A stretch of DNA of 64,000 bases, taken from contig NZ_CP081153.1 of NCBI RefSeq assembly GCF_025140835.1, positions 1,364,001 to 1,428,000 of the forward strand, written 5' to 3'. Positions 43,610 to 53,322 of this stretch are shown piece by piece. Made by a program: the position numbers and the translations under genes. The stretch is from Aliiroseovarius sp. M344 (GTDB lineage Bacteria > Pseudomonadota > Alphaproteobacteria > Rhodobacterales > Rhodobacteraceae). How positions within the stretch are numbered: the first letter of the stretch is position 1; each line of letters starts with the position of its first letter. Below the pieces are notes generated by a model. The model worked only from the letters and a program-made list of their open reading frames with translations, had not been told where the DNA came from and did not search any database.

Positions 43610-43715
43610 GCGTTTCAAGAGAAACCTGAATAACAGGTTTTGGCGAAACGCGCGAAACGCTGAAATGTTGAACTGCGTTTCGAATGAACCCTGTCTCAGG
43701 TTTCATTCGAAACGC
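43610..43715. repeat. tandem hairpin element between DUF3179 gene and trpE
   Basis: Two stem-loops share the arm GCGTTTC/GAAACGC. The first (43610-43651) also pairs AAACCTG with CAGGTTT inside; the second (43675-43715) has a 14-bp arm GCGTTTCGAATGAA with one mismatch further in. No T-run follows on either strand. It lies two bases before the end of trpE. Confidence 0.6.
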
Positions 43716-43716
43716 T

Positions 43717-45225
43717 TTAATTGCCGCCTCGCGTGAACATCGCCGCATCCTCGGCGGCCCGTCGGATCGCCTTCGACTTGTTCACCGTTTCCTCATATTC
43801 GGCCTCAGGATCGCTGTCATAAACAACACCACCGCCTGCCTGAATATAAAGCTTCTCGTCCTTCACCACAGCGGTGCGCAGGGCGATACACATATCCATA
43901 TCGCCGCCCGCACTGAAGTACCCAACGCCGCCGCCATAAACGCCGCGTTTTTCAGGCTCCAGCTCGTCGATGATCTCCATCGCGCGCACTTTTGGTGCGC
44001 CAGAGACCGTGCCCGCTGGCATGCCGGCGAAGAACGCAGACAAGGCGTCGTGGTCTTCGCTCAACTCGCCCACCACGTTCGAGACGATATGCATCACATG
44101 GCTGTAGCGTTCGATGATGAACTCTTCAGTTGGACGAACAGTGCCAATTTTGGCAACCCGGCCCACGTCGTTGCGCCCCAGATCCAGCAACATCAGATGC
44201 TCGGCCAATTCCTTCTGGTCAGCCAGAAGGTCTGCTTCCAATGCCTTGTCTTCTTCCGGCGTTTTGCCGCGCGGGCGGGTGCCGGCGATCGGGCGGATCG
44301 TGACCTCTCGGTCAAAGACCCGCACTAGGATTTCCGGCGAGGCACCCACGACCTGAAAGCCGCCAAAGTTGAAATAAAACATGAAGGGCGACGGATTGGT
44401 CCGCCGCAGGCTGCGATAGAGCGCAAACGGGGGCAGGGGGAAGTTCTGTGTCCAGCGTTGGCTGGGCACAACCTGGAAAATGTCGCCCGCTCGAATGTAG
44501 TCTTTGGCCGCCTCGACGGCTGCCAGATAATCCGGCTTGTTGAAGTTTGAGACCAGCGGGCCAAGCGCGCGCGCTTCACCCAGATCCCGCGTCTCGCCCG
44601 GTATTGCCCGGTCCAGGTCGCGCAGCGCGTCCATCACCCGTTCGGCAGCCTGTGCATAAGCTGCTTTGGCCGTCAGACCAGAGCCCACAAAAGCAGGTGA
44701 CACAAGCGTCACCTCTCCCTTGACCCCATCCAGAACCGCAACCACGGAGGGTCGCATCATCATCGCATCGGGAAGGCCCAAAGGATCGGGGTTCACATCC
44801 GGCAGGTGTTCGACCAACCGGATCATGTCATAGCCAAGATAGCCAAACAGTCCCGCAGACGCGGCGGGCAGGTCTGCGGGCAGCTCGATCTGGCTTTCAG
44901 CCAGAACCGCGCGAAAACTGTCCAACGGGTTGCCGTCCATCACCTCGAACGCATCGGCGTCAAATCGGGCCTTTCTGTTGATGCGGGCTTGGTCGCCGCG
45001 ACATTCCCAGATCAGATCGGGCTTCATGCCAACGATGGAATAGCGGCCACGGACCTCGCCCCCGGTCACACTTTCCAGCATGAAACTGTCGCGCCGGGCT
45101 TCGGTCAGTTTCAGCATCAGGCTCACCGGGGTGTCCAGATCGGCGGCCAGGCGGGTAAAGATCACCTGGTTCTTTCCGGCATTCCAACCGGCCTCGAAAT
45201 CCTCGAACGAGGGTGTCAGAGCCAT
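43717..45225 (-). CDS. trpE: anthranilate synthase component I
   Basis: A 502-residue enzyme that makes anthranilate from chorismate for tryptophan synthesis. The chorismate-binding domain is clear from SPSPFMFYFNF, RPIAGTRPRGKTPEEDKALEADLLADQKELAEHLMLLDLGRNDVGRV and GTVSGAPKVRAMEIIDELEPEKRGVYGGGVGYFS. The N-terminal ESVTGGEVRGRYSIVG is the tryptophan-feedback region. The partner trpG is not in the window. The end of the gene is followed by the tandem hairpin element. Confidence 0.95.
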   Translation of the reverse strand: MALTPSFEDFEAGWNAGKNQVIFTRLAADLDTPVSLMLKLTEARRDSFMLESVTGGEVRGRYSIVGMKPDLIWECRGDQARINRKARFDADAFEVMDGNPLDSFRAVLAESQIELPADLPAASAGLFGYLGYDMIRLVEHLPDVNPDPLGLPDAMMMRPSVVAVLDGVKGEVTLVSPAFVGSGLTAKAAYAQAAERVMDALRDLDRAIPGETRDLGEARALGPLVSNFNKPDYLAAVEAAKDYIRAGDIFQVVPSQRWTQNFPLPPFALYRSLRRTNPSPFMFYFNFGGFQVVGASPEILVRVFDREVTIRPIAGTRPRGKTPEEDKALEADLLADQKELAEHLMLLDLGRNDVGRVAKIGTVRPTEEFIIERYSHVMHIVSNVVGELSEDHDALSAFFAGMPAGTVSGAPKVRAMEIIDELEPEKRGVYGGGVGYFSAGGDMDMCIALRTAVVKDEKLYIQAGGGVVYDSDPEAEYEETVNKSKAIRRAAEDAAMFTRGGN

Positions 45226-45256
45226 TGGGTATCCTTTCCGGTCGCGTGGCTGCAGG

Positions 45257-47098
45257 TCACTGAAGCTGGGCGTTTACTGCATTGATGACGGCGCGGTTCA
45301 ACTCGATGCCGGCGCGGTTCTGTACGGCGCGGGCAAAGGCATTTTCGACATCCAACGCGATTTCCTGGGCGGTGCCGGTTGCGAAATTCGCCTTTAGTGT
45401 TTTGGCGTCGTCGCTGTCCTGTTCGGCAGGTTGAATGGCATCCAGCCGGACCAGAACAACATTGTCGCTACTTTCCAGAACGCGCCAGCTTCCCGGCTCC
45501 ATCCCGAAGACCTCGCGCATGAAGTTGGGCGGGGTGCCTTCCACAAAAGCTTCCCGGGTTTGGTCTTGCTCGATCACTTCGGTCAGTCCCAGGGACGACA
45601 GGCTTTCGCCGTTCTCAAGTTGCGGGATCAGCGCGCGCGCCTCTTCGGCCAGAAGGTCGAGCCGCTTCTCGGCGTCCCAACCGGCCCGAACCGCGTCGGC
45701 CACTTCTGCTTGTTCTTGCAAACGCGGCGCTTGCAACTCGTCCAGACGGAGCGCAAAGACGCCGCCATCCTCTAGCAGGGTGATTTCCGGAAAATCGTCT
45801 GTCGTGACAACTTCTGCAACCTCGCGGAACGCGTCATAAGCCGCAATGCCTTCGCTGTCCCCAGCGGTCCAGTTCAAGGTTCCAAGCTGCATGTTATGGC
45901 TTTTTGCGACCTCTTCGATCGTCGCACCACCGGCCATTTGGTCGTCAAGTTCGGCCACCATATCGCTGATCAGACGCCGCGCAGCATCGGCGGCCAGTTC
46001 GCCGTGCAATTCCTCACGCGCGTCGTCAAAGCTGGTGTCACGGGCGGCAAGGATCGCATTCATACGAAACAGTGCCGGTCCAAGGTCGCTGTCATGCGGC
46101 CCCGTCACACCGGGTTCTTCCAGATCAAAAACGGCGTCACCCGCTGCCCCCAACTCGTCTCTGGGCAAGTCGCCAAGGTCTATATCAGACAGCTGCAGGT
46201 TCCGGTCTGCGACCAGTTCTTCGAAGGTCTTTTCGCCCGCTGCAATAGCATCTGCGGCCGCCTGCGCGTCATCCGCCGTATTAAACACCAGTCGCTCGAC
46301 CATCCGGCGTTCCGGCACAAGGTATTCCGAGGCGCGTTCGTCATACAGCGCGCGAATTTGCTCGTCACTGATGGTGATCGTTGGGATCACATCCTCGGGG
46401 TTCAGCCACGCATAGCTGATCACCTTGATCTCAGGCAGGGTGAAATCCTGTGGATGGGCCTCGTAATATGTGGTCAGTGCGTCGTCAGTGGGGGCAGGGA
46501 CCGGTGTGCTCAATCGGTCAACGCTCATCGTGGCCCAAGTGAAATCACGTGTTTCACGGGCGTATCCGAAAAGCGTATCGACATAGCTGGGTTGGGTTGA
46601 CACCCCATTGGCGACCGCTGCTTGCAGAATTTGGCGGCTCACCTCGTCTCGCAGGCTCTTTTCAAACTCCGACGCGGTCAGCCCGGATTGTTCCAACGCA
46701 AATGTATAGCCGTCGCGATCAAACTTGCCATCAACCCCTTTGAAAGCAGGAATATCGACAATGCGCTTGCGCAATTCTTCATCCCCAACCGAAATGCCCA
46801 GCCGCGCGGTTTCATCCTCCAGCGCTGCCGTGGCGATCACACGGGCCAAGACCTGCTGATCCAGCCCAATACCGCGCGCCATTTCCATCGTCAGACGCTG
46901 CCCGGTTTCGGCCTGAAACGCATTCATTTCCGATTGCAACTCGCGCAGATACCGATTGGCGTCCACTTCGGTTTCGCCCACGGTCGCAACAGACCGCACA
47001 GAGCCGCCGAAATTGGTCGAGCCAAAGCCCACGAGCCCCACCATCACCAGACCCATCAGGATCCAGCCAAAGGTGCGGGATGTCTTGCCGGTTGCCAT
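45257..47098 (-). CDS. PpiD-like periplasmic chaperone / peptidyl-prolyl isomerase
   Basis: A 613-residue membrane-anchored SurA/PpiD-type chaperone. One N-terminal membrane helix (FGWILMGLVMVGLVGFG) is followed by a SurA_N-type helical region, a parvulin-like domain (around residues 255-355, EIKVISYAWLNPEDV...PERRMVERLVFNTADDAQAAADAIAAGEKTFEELV) and a second such region. Active-site residues of parvulins are poorly kept, as in PpiD. It helps outer-membrane and secreted proteins fold. It precedes trpE by 31 bases. The start at 47098 gives the basic KTSRTF cap before the helix. Confidence 0.87.
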   Translation of the reverse strand: MATGKTSRTFGWILMGLVMVGLVGFGSTNFGGSVRSVATVGETEVDANRYLRELQSEMNAFQAETGQRLTMEMARGIGLDQQVLARVIATAALEDETARLGISVGDEELRKRIVDIPAFKGVDGKFDRDGYTFALEQSGLTASEFEKSLRDEVSRQILQAAVANGVSTQPSYVDTLFGYARETRDFTWATMSVDRLSTPVPAPTDDALTTYYEAHPQDFTLPEIKVISYAWLNPEDVIPTITISDEQIRALYDERASEYLVPERRMVERLVFNTADDAQAAADAIAAGEKTFEELVADRNLQLSDIDLGDLPRDELGAAGDAVFDLEEPGVTGPHDSDLGPALFRMNAILAARDTSFDDAREELHGELAADAARRLISDMVAELDDQMAGGATIEEVAKSHNMQLGTLNWTAGDSEGIAAYDAFREVAEVVTTDDFPEITLLEDGGVFALRLDELQAPRLQEQAEVADAVRAGWDAEKRLDLLAEEARALIPQLENGESLSSLGLTEVIEQDQTREAFVEGTPPNFMREVFGMEPGSWRVLESSDNVVLVRLDAIQPAEQDSDDAKTLKANFATGTAQEIALDVENAFARAVQNRAGIELNRAVINAVNAQLQ

Positions 47099-47179
47099 AC
47101 GCGTGTTCCTTTTACCACCTGTTTGCAAAGGTTTTAGGTGAGCCAGCCGGGAATGCCAATATCTGTTGATACGTCACGG

Positions 47180-48361
47180 TCAGGGGCGGAACCCGGCCAG
47201 CCGTTTCTGAACCTCGGCAATGCCGGTTTCATCTATATTTGCAAAGGCCACGCGCATCTGCGTCGCACCAGCCGCGTCACCTGAAGGTGTGAACATCGTT
47301 CCGGGCAATGCCAGGATCGCGCTTTGGTCGACCAGTGCCCGCGCCAGCGCATCGGACGGCATGTCGAACGGATGCTGAAGATAAGCAAAATAAGCCCCGC
47401 ATCCCATCAGCTGCCACCCCTGATCAGTCAGCGGCGCAAACCCCGCTCGCATTGCAGCAGCGCGCGCCAAAATCTTCTCGCGCTCGACCCCCAACCAATT
47501 GTCCAGATTGCGCAACCCCCACAAGGCCGCGTACTGGCCAAGCTGCGCCGGACAAATGGTAACCGTGTCCAGAAACTTCTCGACCTCGGCCAACCGCTGG
47601 GGCGACGTGGCGATCGCCCCGACGCGATGTCCGGTCAGCCGGTAGGATTTCGAGAAGCTGTAAAGATGGATCACCGTGTCGTGCCAGTCGGGATCGACAA
47701 ACACCTCATGCGGCGCACCGGGCCGCGAATGAAAATCACGATAGGTTTCGTCAATGATCAAGGCGATGCCCCGGCGGCGGGCAAGATCGCGGAAAGCGGC
47801 GACGACCGACGGCGCATACTCGACACCGGTCGGGTTGTTGGGTGAGACCAGCACAATCGCCCGGGTGCGCGAAGTGATCATGGCGTCAGCCGCGTCCGCG
47901 TCCGGCACCAGATCAGGTCCGGTCGACAACGCCACCGCGTTGATCCCGCCCATGTCCAGCCACATTTTATGATTGAAATACCAAGGCGTCGGCAGAATGA
48001 CCTCATCGCCCGGCGCGGCAAGGGTGGCAATCGCAGCGCAAAACGCCTGATTGCAGCCCGAGGTGATCGCAATGTTCTCAGCCCCAACAGCCCCGCCATA
48101 ATGGCGCGTCATGTTGAAAGCCAACTCAGACCTCAGCGCTGGCAATCCCAGAACGGGTCCATAAAGATGCACCTCGGACTGGCGCAGAACAGCGTCGGCC
48201 ATCGCCTGCCGCATCTCGTCTGGCGGCGGATCGACCGGTGCGGCCTGACTGACATTGATCAAAGGGCGGTCGGCTTCAAACACCGTGCCCTCGACCCATC
48301 GCCGCGCCTCCATAACAGGGGGTGGGAGCGTGGCAATGAGATTGGGGTTGAAAGGCGTCAT
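47180..48361 (-). CDS. PLP-dependent class I/II aminotransferase
   Basis: A 393-residue fold-type I aminotransferase. VSPNNPTGVEYAPS, DETYRDFHSRPGAP and the PLP-Lys in YSFSKSYRLTGHRVGA are typical; GCNQAFCAAIATLAAPGDEVILPTPWYFNHKMWLDMGG precedes them. The ATLPPPVMEARRW start is distinctive but the amino donor cannot be derived from the sequence. It stands alone between a PpiD-like gene and tyrS. Confidence 0.85.
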   Translation of the reverse strand: MTPFNPNLIATLPPPVMEARRWVEGTVFEADRPLINVSQAAPVDPPPDEMRQAMADAVLRQSEVHLYGPVLGLPALRSELAFNMTRHYGGAVGAENIAITSGCNQAFCAAIATLAAPGDEVILPTPWYFNHKMWLDMGGINAVALSTGPDLVPDADAADAMITSRTRAIVLVSPNNPTGVEYAPSVVAAFRDLARRRGIALIIDETYRDFHSRPGAPHEVFVDPDWHDTVIHLYSFSKSYRLTGHRVGAIATSPQRLAEVEKFLDTVTICPAQLGQYAALWGLRNLDNWLGVEREKILARAAAMRAGFAPLTDQGWQLMGCGAYFAYLQHPFDMPSDALARALVDQSAILALPGTMFTPSGDAAGATQMRVAFANIDETGIAEVQKRLAGFRP

Positions 48362-48440
48362 AGAAACCTCGTCATATCATTCGAGGCCACGGTAACCGCC
48401 GTCTGCAAAAACAGCAATTCTCCTCACACATCCCTGTTTT

Positions 48441-48532
48441 CTTCTGGCGAAAAATATCCCGGGGTAGGGCCATATCTTGGATATGGTCCAAAGGGGCAGC
48501 GCCCCTCAGGCTCACGAAGTGAGCCACAAGGC
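48441..48532. repeat. palindromic intergenic repeat, copy B
   Basis: The core TTCTGGC-NN-AAATATCC-Y-GGGGT (48442-48465) is followed by three hairpins: GGCCATAT with ATATGGTCC around 48468-48489, AGGGGC/GCCCCT at 48492-48506, and GGCTCAC/GTGAGCC at 48509-48525. The middle hairpin has the same AGGGGC stem as copy A at 43580-43594, and the others differ. It fills most of the 180-base gap before tyrS. Confidence 0.65.
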
Positions 48533-48541
48533 CCGTTCAGA

Positions 48542-49795
48542 TCAGCCTTCCAGCACCACCAAGGCGTGACGCTTCTTGCCGGCCGACAATTTCATCGGCT
48601 GCCCCAGTTCATCGGCAACGATCATGCGCCCCGCATCTGTCAGAGCTTCGTCATTCACCTTGGCCCCATTTTCGGTGATCAGGCGCTTGGCGTCCTTTCC
48701 GGACTTCGCCAAGCCGGATTTGACGAACAACTGCACGATCGAGATGCCTTCCCCTAGATCACCAGCAGTCAGCGTCAGGGTCGGAAGGTCGTCACCGGCC
48801 CCGCCTTTTTCAAACACTTCGCGTGCGGTTGCTTCGGCAGCGCGGGCCGCGTCTGCACCGTGCAGCAAGGTGGTGACCTCGTTGGCCAGAATGATCTTGG
48901 CCTCGTTGATTTCAGCGCCATCCAGCGCGCCCAGGCGGTCGCACTCCTCGACCGGCAATTCGGTGAAGATTTTCAGAAACTTACCAGTGTCCGCATCCGT
49001 GGTGTTGCGCCAGAACTGCCAGAACTCATAGGGCGACAGCATCTCGGCATTCAGCCAGATTGCGCCGCCTTGGCTTTTGCCCATCTTGCGTCCGTCTGAC
49101 GTGGTCAGAAGCGGCGTGGTCAGGCCAAATATTTCGTTATCGAGCACACGACGGGTCAGGTCGATCCCGTTGATAATGTTGCCCCACTGGTCTGATCCGC
49201 CCATCTGTAGCAAACAGTCATAGCGACGGTTTAGCTCCAGGAAATCATAGGCTTGCAGGATCATGTAATTGAATTCAAGAAAGCTCAGGCTTTGTTCACG
49301 ATCCAGCCGTGACTTCACGCTTTCAAAGGACAACATCCGGTTGACCGAAAAATGCCGCCCGATATCGCGCAGGAAGTCGAGGTAATTCAGTTCATCCAGC
49401 CATTCGGCGTTGTTCAGCATGATCGCGTCTGTTTCGCCATCACCATAACGCAGGAATTTCGCAAATACCTGCTGCATCGCCGCGATGTTGGCGTCGATCT
49501 GGTCTGGTCCCAACAAGGGCCGCTCGTCCGACCGGAAGGATGGGTCCCCAACTTTGGTCGTGCCGCCGCCCATCAGAGTGATCGGTTTGTGTCCGCATTT
49601 CTGCAACCACCGCAGCACCATGATGTTCATCAAATGCCCGACATGCAGCGACTGCGCTGTCGCATCATACCCGATATAGGCCGGCACCACCCCCGCAATC
49701 AGTGCGTCATCCAATGACTGATAATCGGTGCAATCGGCCAGAAAGCCGCGCTCGATCATCACACGCATGAAGTCAGATTTTGGGTGGTAGGTCAT
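48542..49795 (-). CDS. tyrS: tyrosyl-tRNA synthetase
   Basis: A 417-residue class I aminoacyl-tRNA synthetase. [21 protein letters not shown] holds the HIGH motif and [14 protein letters not shown] the KMSKS motif, here Lys-Met-Gly-Lys-Ser. The [13 protein letters not shown] segment is conserved. The C-terminal S4-like domain ends the protein. The start at 49795 gives [18 protein letters not shown]; an ATG five codons upstream is possible. It diverges from anmK. Confidence 0.96.
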   Translation of the reverse strand: MTYHPKSDFMRVMIERGFLADCTDYQSLDDALIAGVVPAYIGYDATAQSLHVGHLMNIMVLRWLQKCGHKPITLMGGGTTKVGDPSFRSDERPLLGPDQIDANIAAMQQVFAKFLRYGDGETDAIMLNNAEWLDELNYLDFLRDIGRHFSVNRMLSFESVKSRLDREQSLSFLEFNYMILQAYDFLELNRRYDCLLQMGGSDQWGNIINGIDLTRRVLDNEIFGLTTPLLTTSDGRKMGKSQGGAIWLNAEMLSPYEFWQFWRNTTDADTGKFLKIFTELPVEECDRLGALDGAEINEAKIILANEVTTLLHGADAARAAEATAREVFEKGGAGDDLPTLTLTAGDLGEGISIVQLFVKSGLAKSGKDAKRLITENGAKVNDEALTDAGRMIVADELGQPMKLSAGKKRHALVVLEG

Positions 49796-49861
49796 GTTCT
49801 TTTGGTCCATCCTGAGTATTGAACCCTCCGTATAAACGTGGGGCGGGCAAAGGAAAAGAGC

Positions 49862-51013
49862 GTGTTGAAAACCTTCGACAAGGCGGCGCTAAGCACCCGT
49901 TTGGGGCAGGGTCCGGTCTGGGCGCTGGGGTGCATGTCCGGCACCTCGATGGACGGGGTGGATGCGGCGCTGATTGAGACGGATGGCGACCGTATCGTCT
50001 CGTTTGGACCCGCTGCGTTCGAAGCGTTCACAGACGATCAGCGCCGGGTTTTAGCGCGGGCTTTGGGCAAATGGCCCGATGCGCCCGAGGTCGCGCCAGC
50101 GGCCCGCATTGTCGAAGCTGTTCATCTGGCGGTGATAAACCGACTGATGCAGGATGATCCAATGCCTGTGTTGTTGGGGTTTCACGGCCAGACTTTCGCG
50201 CATGATCCGCGCGGGCTGGGCACCCATCAAGCCGGGGATGGGCAGGCGCTGGCGCAAACGCTTGACCTGCCGGTGGTCTGGGATTTCCGCACTGCTGACG
50301 TCAAGTTGGGCGGCGAGGGCGCACCACTGGCCCCGTTCTTTCACCACGCCTGCGCGCGCTACATCAAAGCCGACGCGCCGCTTGTGTTCCTGAACCTGGG
50401 CGGCGTGGGAAATGTGACTTGGGTTGATCCGTCGCAATCAGCACCGGAGGCCCCCGGCGCGTGCCTTGCCTTTGATACCGGCCCGGCAAATGCGCCTCTG
50501 GATGACCTGATGCAGAACCGGCATGCAAAATCACGCGACGAGGGCGGCTTGCTGGCGATGTCTGGCACGGCTGACAACGCCATCGTCGATGCGTTTCTGA
50601 GCCATTCCTATTTCCAACGTATGCCACCCAAGTCACTGGACAGAAATGACTTTCCGGATTTACCTGCTCTGGTGGCTGATCTGCCCGACGCCGATGCGCT
50701 GCGCACCCTTGCCGCCTGCGCGGCCGCTGCCGTGGCGCGTGGGATGGAACATTGCCCGACAGCACCAACGCGTGTTCTGGTCACAGGGGGCGGGCGTCAC
50801 AACGCTGCCCTTATGGCCGAACTTCGTGCGCGGGTGCCGATGGACGTGGACAACATCGACAGCACCGGCCTGAACGGCGACATGTTAGAGGCGCAGGCTT
50901 TTGGCTATCTTGCGGTGCGCGTCGCACGGGGTCTGACCACGTCGTCGCCAACGACAACAGGCGTTGCCGCTGCGGTCGGTGGCGGTGTGATATCAACGGG
51001 TTTTGGCGGCTAG
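49862..51013 (+). CDS. anmK: anhydro-N-acetylmuramic acid kinase
   Basis: A 383-residue kinase that recycles peptidoglycan-derived 1,6-anhydroMurNAc. The [20 protein letters not shown] stretch is diagnostic; [33 protein letters not shown] and [13 protein letters not shown] follow. The GTG at 49862 is chosen because AAAGGAAAAGAG stands ahead; an upstream GTG at 49838 is less likely. It converges on a DUF427 gene four bases further on. Confidence 0.94.
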   Translation: MLKTFDKAALSTRLGQGPVWALGCMSGTSMDGVDAALIETDGDRIVSFGPAAFEAFTDDQRRVLARALGKWPDAPEVAPAARIVEAVHLAVINRLMQDDPMPVLLGFHGQTFAHDPRGLGTHQAGDGQALAQTLDLPVVWDFRTADVKLGGEGAPLAPFFHHACARYIKADAPLVFLNLGGVGNVTWVDPSQSAPEAPGACLAFDTGPANAPLDDLMQNRHAKSRDEGGLLAMSGTADNAIVDAFLSHSYFQRMPPKSLDRNDFPDLPALVADLPDADALRTLAACAAAAVARGMEHCPTAPTRVLVTGGGRHNAALMAELRARVPMDVDNIDSTGLNGDMLEAQAFGYLAVRVARGLTTSSPTTTGVAAAVGGGVISTGFGG

Positions 51014-51017
51014 CCGG

Positions 51018-51359
51018 TCAGATGCGTTCGACCGTCGCTTTGTCTGCATAGAACGCGATGTGATCTTTCAGCGCTGAAAGCTCTTCGATCGGTGCGTCAT
51101 AGATCCAACCCGCATCCTCAATCAGGGTCGATTTGGTCTGAATGGAATAATGGCGTGCCTCGCCGCGATACGGGCAGGTTGTGACCGTCGCGCTTTTGTC
51201 CAGGAATGCCATCGCCACATCCCCTTTTGGAAAATAAATCACGGGGGGATTGTCGCCTTCGACCACCGACAGCGCATTAAAGCTTTCGCCCAAAACAGCG
51301 CCGCCAGCGCGAATGGACCATTTTCCGTCCGCGGGGCGGATCTTGATGTGATCGCTCAT
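51018..51359 (-). CDS. DUF427 family protein
   Basis: A 113-residue DUF427 protein. IYFPKGDVAMAFLDKSATVTTCPYRGEARHYSI is the family signature with the conserved Cys-Pro and His. The family is cytoplasmic, widespread and without an assigned function. The ATG at 51359 was chosen over a start 26 codons upstream because the domain begins there. It lies in the same direction as pepP, 62 bases after it. Confidence 0.87.
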   Translation of the reverse strand: MSDHIKIRPADGKWSIRAGGAVLGESFNALSVVEGDNPPVIYFPKGDVAMAFLDKSATVTTCPYRGEARHYSIQTKSTLIEDAGWIYDAPIEELSALKDHIAFYADKATVERI

Positions 51360-51421
51360 GGTATGTCCTCGTGTCGGTGAATCTCGCGGGACCTTAACAG
51401 ACCTGCGGTGAAATGCGTGCG

Positions 51422-53221
51422 CTAAATTGGCGCACAACTTGTGGTCAGCCAGTTCGACGCAGCGTCACTGAGGCGTGACGCCAATTTCTCGACGCAGGTG
51501 GCGTGATAGGCGTTGAGCCACGCACGCTCCTCGCCGGACAACATTTCCGGAACGACAAGGCTGGTGTCGACGGGCACGAAGGTCAGGGTCTCAAACGACA
51601 GCATTTCGCGATCCGCGTCGCCGCCAGCTGGGCAGGTGGCGGTTTCGACGGCGACGAGGTTTTCCAGCCGAATGCCGAACGCGCCTTCGCGGTAATAACC
51701 GGGTTCGTTTGACAGGATCATGCCGGGAAGAAGGGCAATATCCGAAAGGTGATTTATGCGCGCGGAGCCTTCATGCACGGACAGGTACGCACCGACCCCA
51801 TGCCCGGTGCCATGGTTGAAATCCTGATGCGCCGCAAACAGCGGATAGCGCGCAATGGGATCCAGATCGCGACCTGTTCGTCCTTGCGGAAAATACACCC
51901 GAGACAGTGCGATCATGCCCTGCAACACACGGGTAAAGCAGCGTTTTTCTTCGTCTCCGACCTCGCCGACGCGCAGCGTGCGCGTGATGTCGGTGGTGCC
52001 ATCGCGGTACTGCCCACCGCTGTCCAAAACAACAAGATCACCGGGGCTTAGCGTGCGGTTGGTGTCCTTGGTGACGCGGTAATGCATGATTGCGCCGTTT
52101 GGCCCGGCACCGGCAATCGTCTCAAACGAAATATCAAGCAATGCGTTTGACGCGCGGCGTTTCTCCTCAAGGGCGACGACCAGATCAATCTCGGTCAGCG
52201 CGCTCTTATCCGCTGCCTCATACCAGGTCAGGAACTCAACCATGGCGGCGGCGTCGCGCAGGTGCGCTTCGCGGGCGCCTTTCAGCTCGGTCGGGTTTTT
52301 CTGAGCTTTTGGCAGGACGGCCGGGTCGTCGGCCCAGTCAATCTGCACCCCCGCTTCAGACAGGATGTGCGACACGGCAAGCGGCGCAGTGGCCTTGTCC
52401 AGCCGAACCGGGCCATCGAGAGTTTTCAAATGCGCGGCAAAATTTTTGACGGGATGCAACACGACATCTGTGTCGAATGCCGTCTCGACAACGCGTCCCT
52501 CTGTGGTGAAAAACGCGACCGAGGCGTCTTCATTCAGCACAGCAAACCCTTGCACCACAGGGATCCGTGGCAGGTCGTCGCCACGAATGTTCAACATCCA
52601 CGCGATGCTGTCGGACAAGGTGATGACGCAGGACTTTTGCCCGTCCGCCAACAGGCCATCGGCCAGTTCTGATCGCTTGGCCGCGCTGGACATTCCTGCA
52701 AATTCAATAGGTTGTTCGATGATCTTGCCATTTGGTGCCGAGGGACGATCCGTCCAGATATGATCCACGAGGTTATCTGTGGGGATCAACGTGACTTTTG
52801 TGCCCTCAAGCGCTTTCTCGATGGTTTCGATCTCGCCTTTGGTGTGCAGCCAGGGGTCAAACCCGACCTTCGCGGCCTGTCCTTTCAGCGTGTCCTTAAG
52901 CCAGGGGCCGGGCAGAGTGTCGGGCCAGTGAACCGGGGTGAATGCCGTCATATCAGCCTGCGCGCGCACTTGAGTGCGATAGCGACCGTCGATGAAAATG
53001 CCGGCATCGTTTTTCAAGGCGATGCAAAACCCCGCGGACCCGGTAAATCCCGTCAGCCATGCCAAGCGGGCGTCGCAATCGGCGACATATTCGCCTTGAT
53101 GAGCATCCGCACGCGGCACGATGAACCCGTCCAGACCTTTCATGGCCATCGCACGGCGCAGGCGTTCCAACCGAACGGGGCCGCGCGACGGGTCAGCGGT
53201 GCTGTCAAAAGTCTGGAACAT
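51422..53221 (-). CDS. X-Pro aminopeptidase (M24B, aminopeptidase P)
   Basis: A 599-residue three-domain creatinase-like aminopeptidase P. The two N-terminal domains carry RNIRGDDLP-like WMLNIRGDDLPRIP; the C-terminal pita-bread domain has metal ligands in VVLDSGGQYRDGTTDITRT, HGTGHGVGAYLSVHEG and LSNEPGYYREGAFGIRLENL. It cuts the peptide bond before proline in peptides. The start at 53221 gives the MFQTFDSTADPSRGPVRLERLRRAM N-terminus; a frame further upstream lacks similarity. Confidence 0.93.
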   Translation of the reverse strand: MFQTFDSTADPSRGPVRLERLRRAMAMKGLDGFIVPRADAHQGEYVADCDARLAWLTGFTGSAGFCIALKNDAGIFIDGRYRTQVRAQADMTAFTPVHWPDTLPGPWLKDTLKGQAAKVGFDPWLHTKGEIETIEKALEGTKVTLIPTDNLVDHIWTDRPSAPNGKIIEQPIEFAGMSSAAKRSELADGLLADGQKSCVITLSDSIAWMLNIRGDDLPRIPVVQGFAVLNEDASVAFFTTEGRVVETAFDTDVVLHPVKNFAAHLKTLDGPVRLDKATAPLAVSHILSEAGVQIDWADDPAVLPKAQKNPTELKGAREAHLRDAAAMVEFLTWYEAADKSALTEIDLVVALEEKRRASNALLDISFETIAGAGPNGAIMHYRVTKDTNRTLSPGDLVVLDSGGQYRDGTTDITRTLRVGEVGDEEKRCFTRVLQGMIALSRVYFPQGRTGRDLDPIARYPLFAAHQDFNHGTGHGVGAYLSVHEGSARINHLSDIALLPGMILSNEPGYYREGAFGIRLENLVAVETATCPAGGDADREMLSFETLTFVPVDTSLVVPEMLSGEERAWLNAYHATCVEKLASRLSDAASNWLTTSCAPI

Positions 53222-53322
53222 CGGCGGTCTCCGGATACTGGATTGGCAACGCGCGGCCATGTACGGCCTAACGGGCGAGTTGCGCCGCACCATGCCGTGA
53301 ATTGTCGCCGGTGAAAAGGGGT

